The translations under genes were made by a program, and so were the position numbers. Of a stretch of 7,076 nucleotides of DNA, positions 6,634 through 7,076 are shown piece after piece. The notes under the pieces were generated by a model. The model saw nothing but the letters and a program-made list of their open reading frames with translations, made no database searches and was not told the origin of the DNA. Within the stretch, counting starts at the first letter, position 1, and each line of letters begins with the position of its first letter. This DNA is from Methylomonas sp. (GTDB lineage: Bacteria > Pseudomonadota > Gammaproteobacteria > Methylococcales > Methylomonadaceae): the NCBI GenBank assembly GCA_028688235.1, contig JAQTYP010000178.1, forward strand, positions 1-7,076, read 5' to 3'.

Positions 6634-7076
6634 ATGATTACGCTGACCGTCAACGGATCGCCCCGGCAGATCGACCTGCCGGCTGACACGCCTTTGCTAT
6701 GGGTCTTACGCGACTATTTGGGCCTGACCGGCACCAAATTCGGCTGTGGCATCTCCGCTTGCGGGGTCTGCACCGTGCATGTTGACGGCCAACCGGTGCG
6801 TGCCTGCGTCACGCCGATTTCGGCCGTAAGCGGCAAACAGATCGTGACGATAGAAGCGATGGCTCAGGACGAAATCGGCAACAAAGTACAACAAGCCTGG
6901 TTAGACGCCAACGTGCCGCAATGCGGTTATTGCCAGCCCGGCCAGATAATGTCGGCAACGGCGCTGCTGAAACAAATCCCCTCCCCTAGCGACGCCGATA
7001 TCGACAAAGCCATGAGCGGCAACCTGTGCCGTTGCGGCACTTATCCGCGCATCCGTGCTGCGATCAAACAGGTTGC
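6634..7076 (+). CDS. [2Fe-2S] small subunit of a molybdenum hydroxylase (IorA/CoxS type; 3' truncated)
   Basis: This subunit passes electrons from the molybdenum site of a large catalytic subunit through two [2Fe-2S] clusters. 147 codons are visible and the frame is still open at the window end; family members are about 150-160 residues, so only a few codons are missing. The plant-ferredoxin-type domain (about 1-75) has Cys38, Cys43, Cys46 and Cys58 (FGCGISACGVC). The helical second domain (about 80-147) has Cys97, Cys100, Cys132 and Cys134 (QCGYCQPGQIM and NLCRCGTYPRIR). All eight cluster ligands are present. The CGYCQPGQIM/LCRCGTYPRI pattern resembles isoquinoline 1-oxidoreductase alpha subunits and membrane-bound aldehyde dehydrogenases more than xanthine dehydrogenase. 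If so, the large subunit should follow directly and no FAD subunit is needed, with electrons leaving through cytochrome c. The substrate cannot be told from this subunit. It follows the xdhC-like gene by 49 bp with a strong ribosome site. Confidence 0.92.
   Translation, partial: MITLTVNGSPRQIDLPADTPLLWVLRDYLGLTGTKFGCGISACGVCTVHVDGQPVRACVTPISAVSGKQIVTIEAMAQDEIGNKVQQAWLDANVPQCGYCQPGQIMSATALLKQIPSPSDADIDKAMSGNLCRCGTYPRIRAAIKQV

Noticed and set aside
1..7076. tRNA, rRNA, CRISPR, insertion sequence or attachment site
   Set aside because: No regularly spaced repeats, transposase motifs, terminal inverted repeats or tRNA-like clover-leaf sequences were noticed on either strand by eye.

Overview
The window looks like chromosomal DNA of a Gram-negative proteobacterium, most likely a gammaproteobacterium. 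LpxD implies lipid A, and MocA plus XdhC together with a two-cluster [2Fe-2S] subunit imply a cytosine-dinucleotide molybdenum hydroxylase. Codon use and overall flavour recall methanotrophs of the order Methylococcales, but no gene here is diagnostic of methanotrophy, so that placement is an impression.

Layout. (1) 1-3336, forward strand: the 3' part of a membrane protein fused to a spermidine-synthase-like domain, then lpxD (8 bp after the stop), then rpiA (26 bp after lpxD). The spacing suggests one transcription unit, although the three products serve different pathways. (2) 3337-3390: a short convergent gap with an imperfect hairpin. (3) 3391-4863, reverse strand: a single signalling gene encoding bacteriohemerythrin-PAS-GGDEF, a predicted oxygen- or redox-responsive diguanylate cyclase with intact iron ligands, GGDEF motif and inhibitory RxxD site. 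(4) 4864-5201: a 338-bp divergent intergenic region with a candidate reverse-strand promoter and a small perfect hairpin. No convincing gene was found in it, although it is open in several frames. (5) 5202-7076, forward strand: mocA (molybdopterin cytidylyltransferase), an xdhC/coxI/paoD-type maturation factor 3 bp later, and the start of an iorA/coxS-type [2Fe-2S] small subunit that runs off the window end.

How the genes work together. Region 5 is a coherent module. MocA makes the MCD form of the molybdenum cofactor, the XdhC-like protein is expected to hold it, help sulfurate it and deliver it, and the small subunit is the electron-transfer partner of a molybdenum-binding large subunit that should lie just past the right edge. 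The cyclase sits alone in reverse orientation between the two forward blocks and is visibly more A/T-rich than its neighbours. No RNA gene, insertion sequence, CRISPR array or attachment site was recognised. I do not see a clearly new biological system. The most notable points are the hemerythrin-PAS-GGDEF architecture, the molybdenum hydroxylase module cut by the edge, an lpxD outside its usual lipid A neighbourhood, and a divergent RpiA active-site loop.
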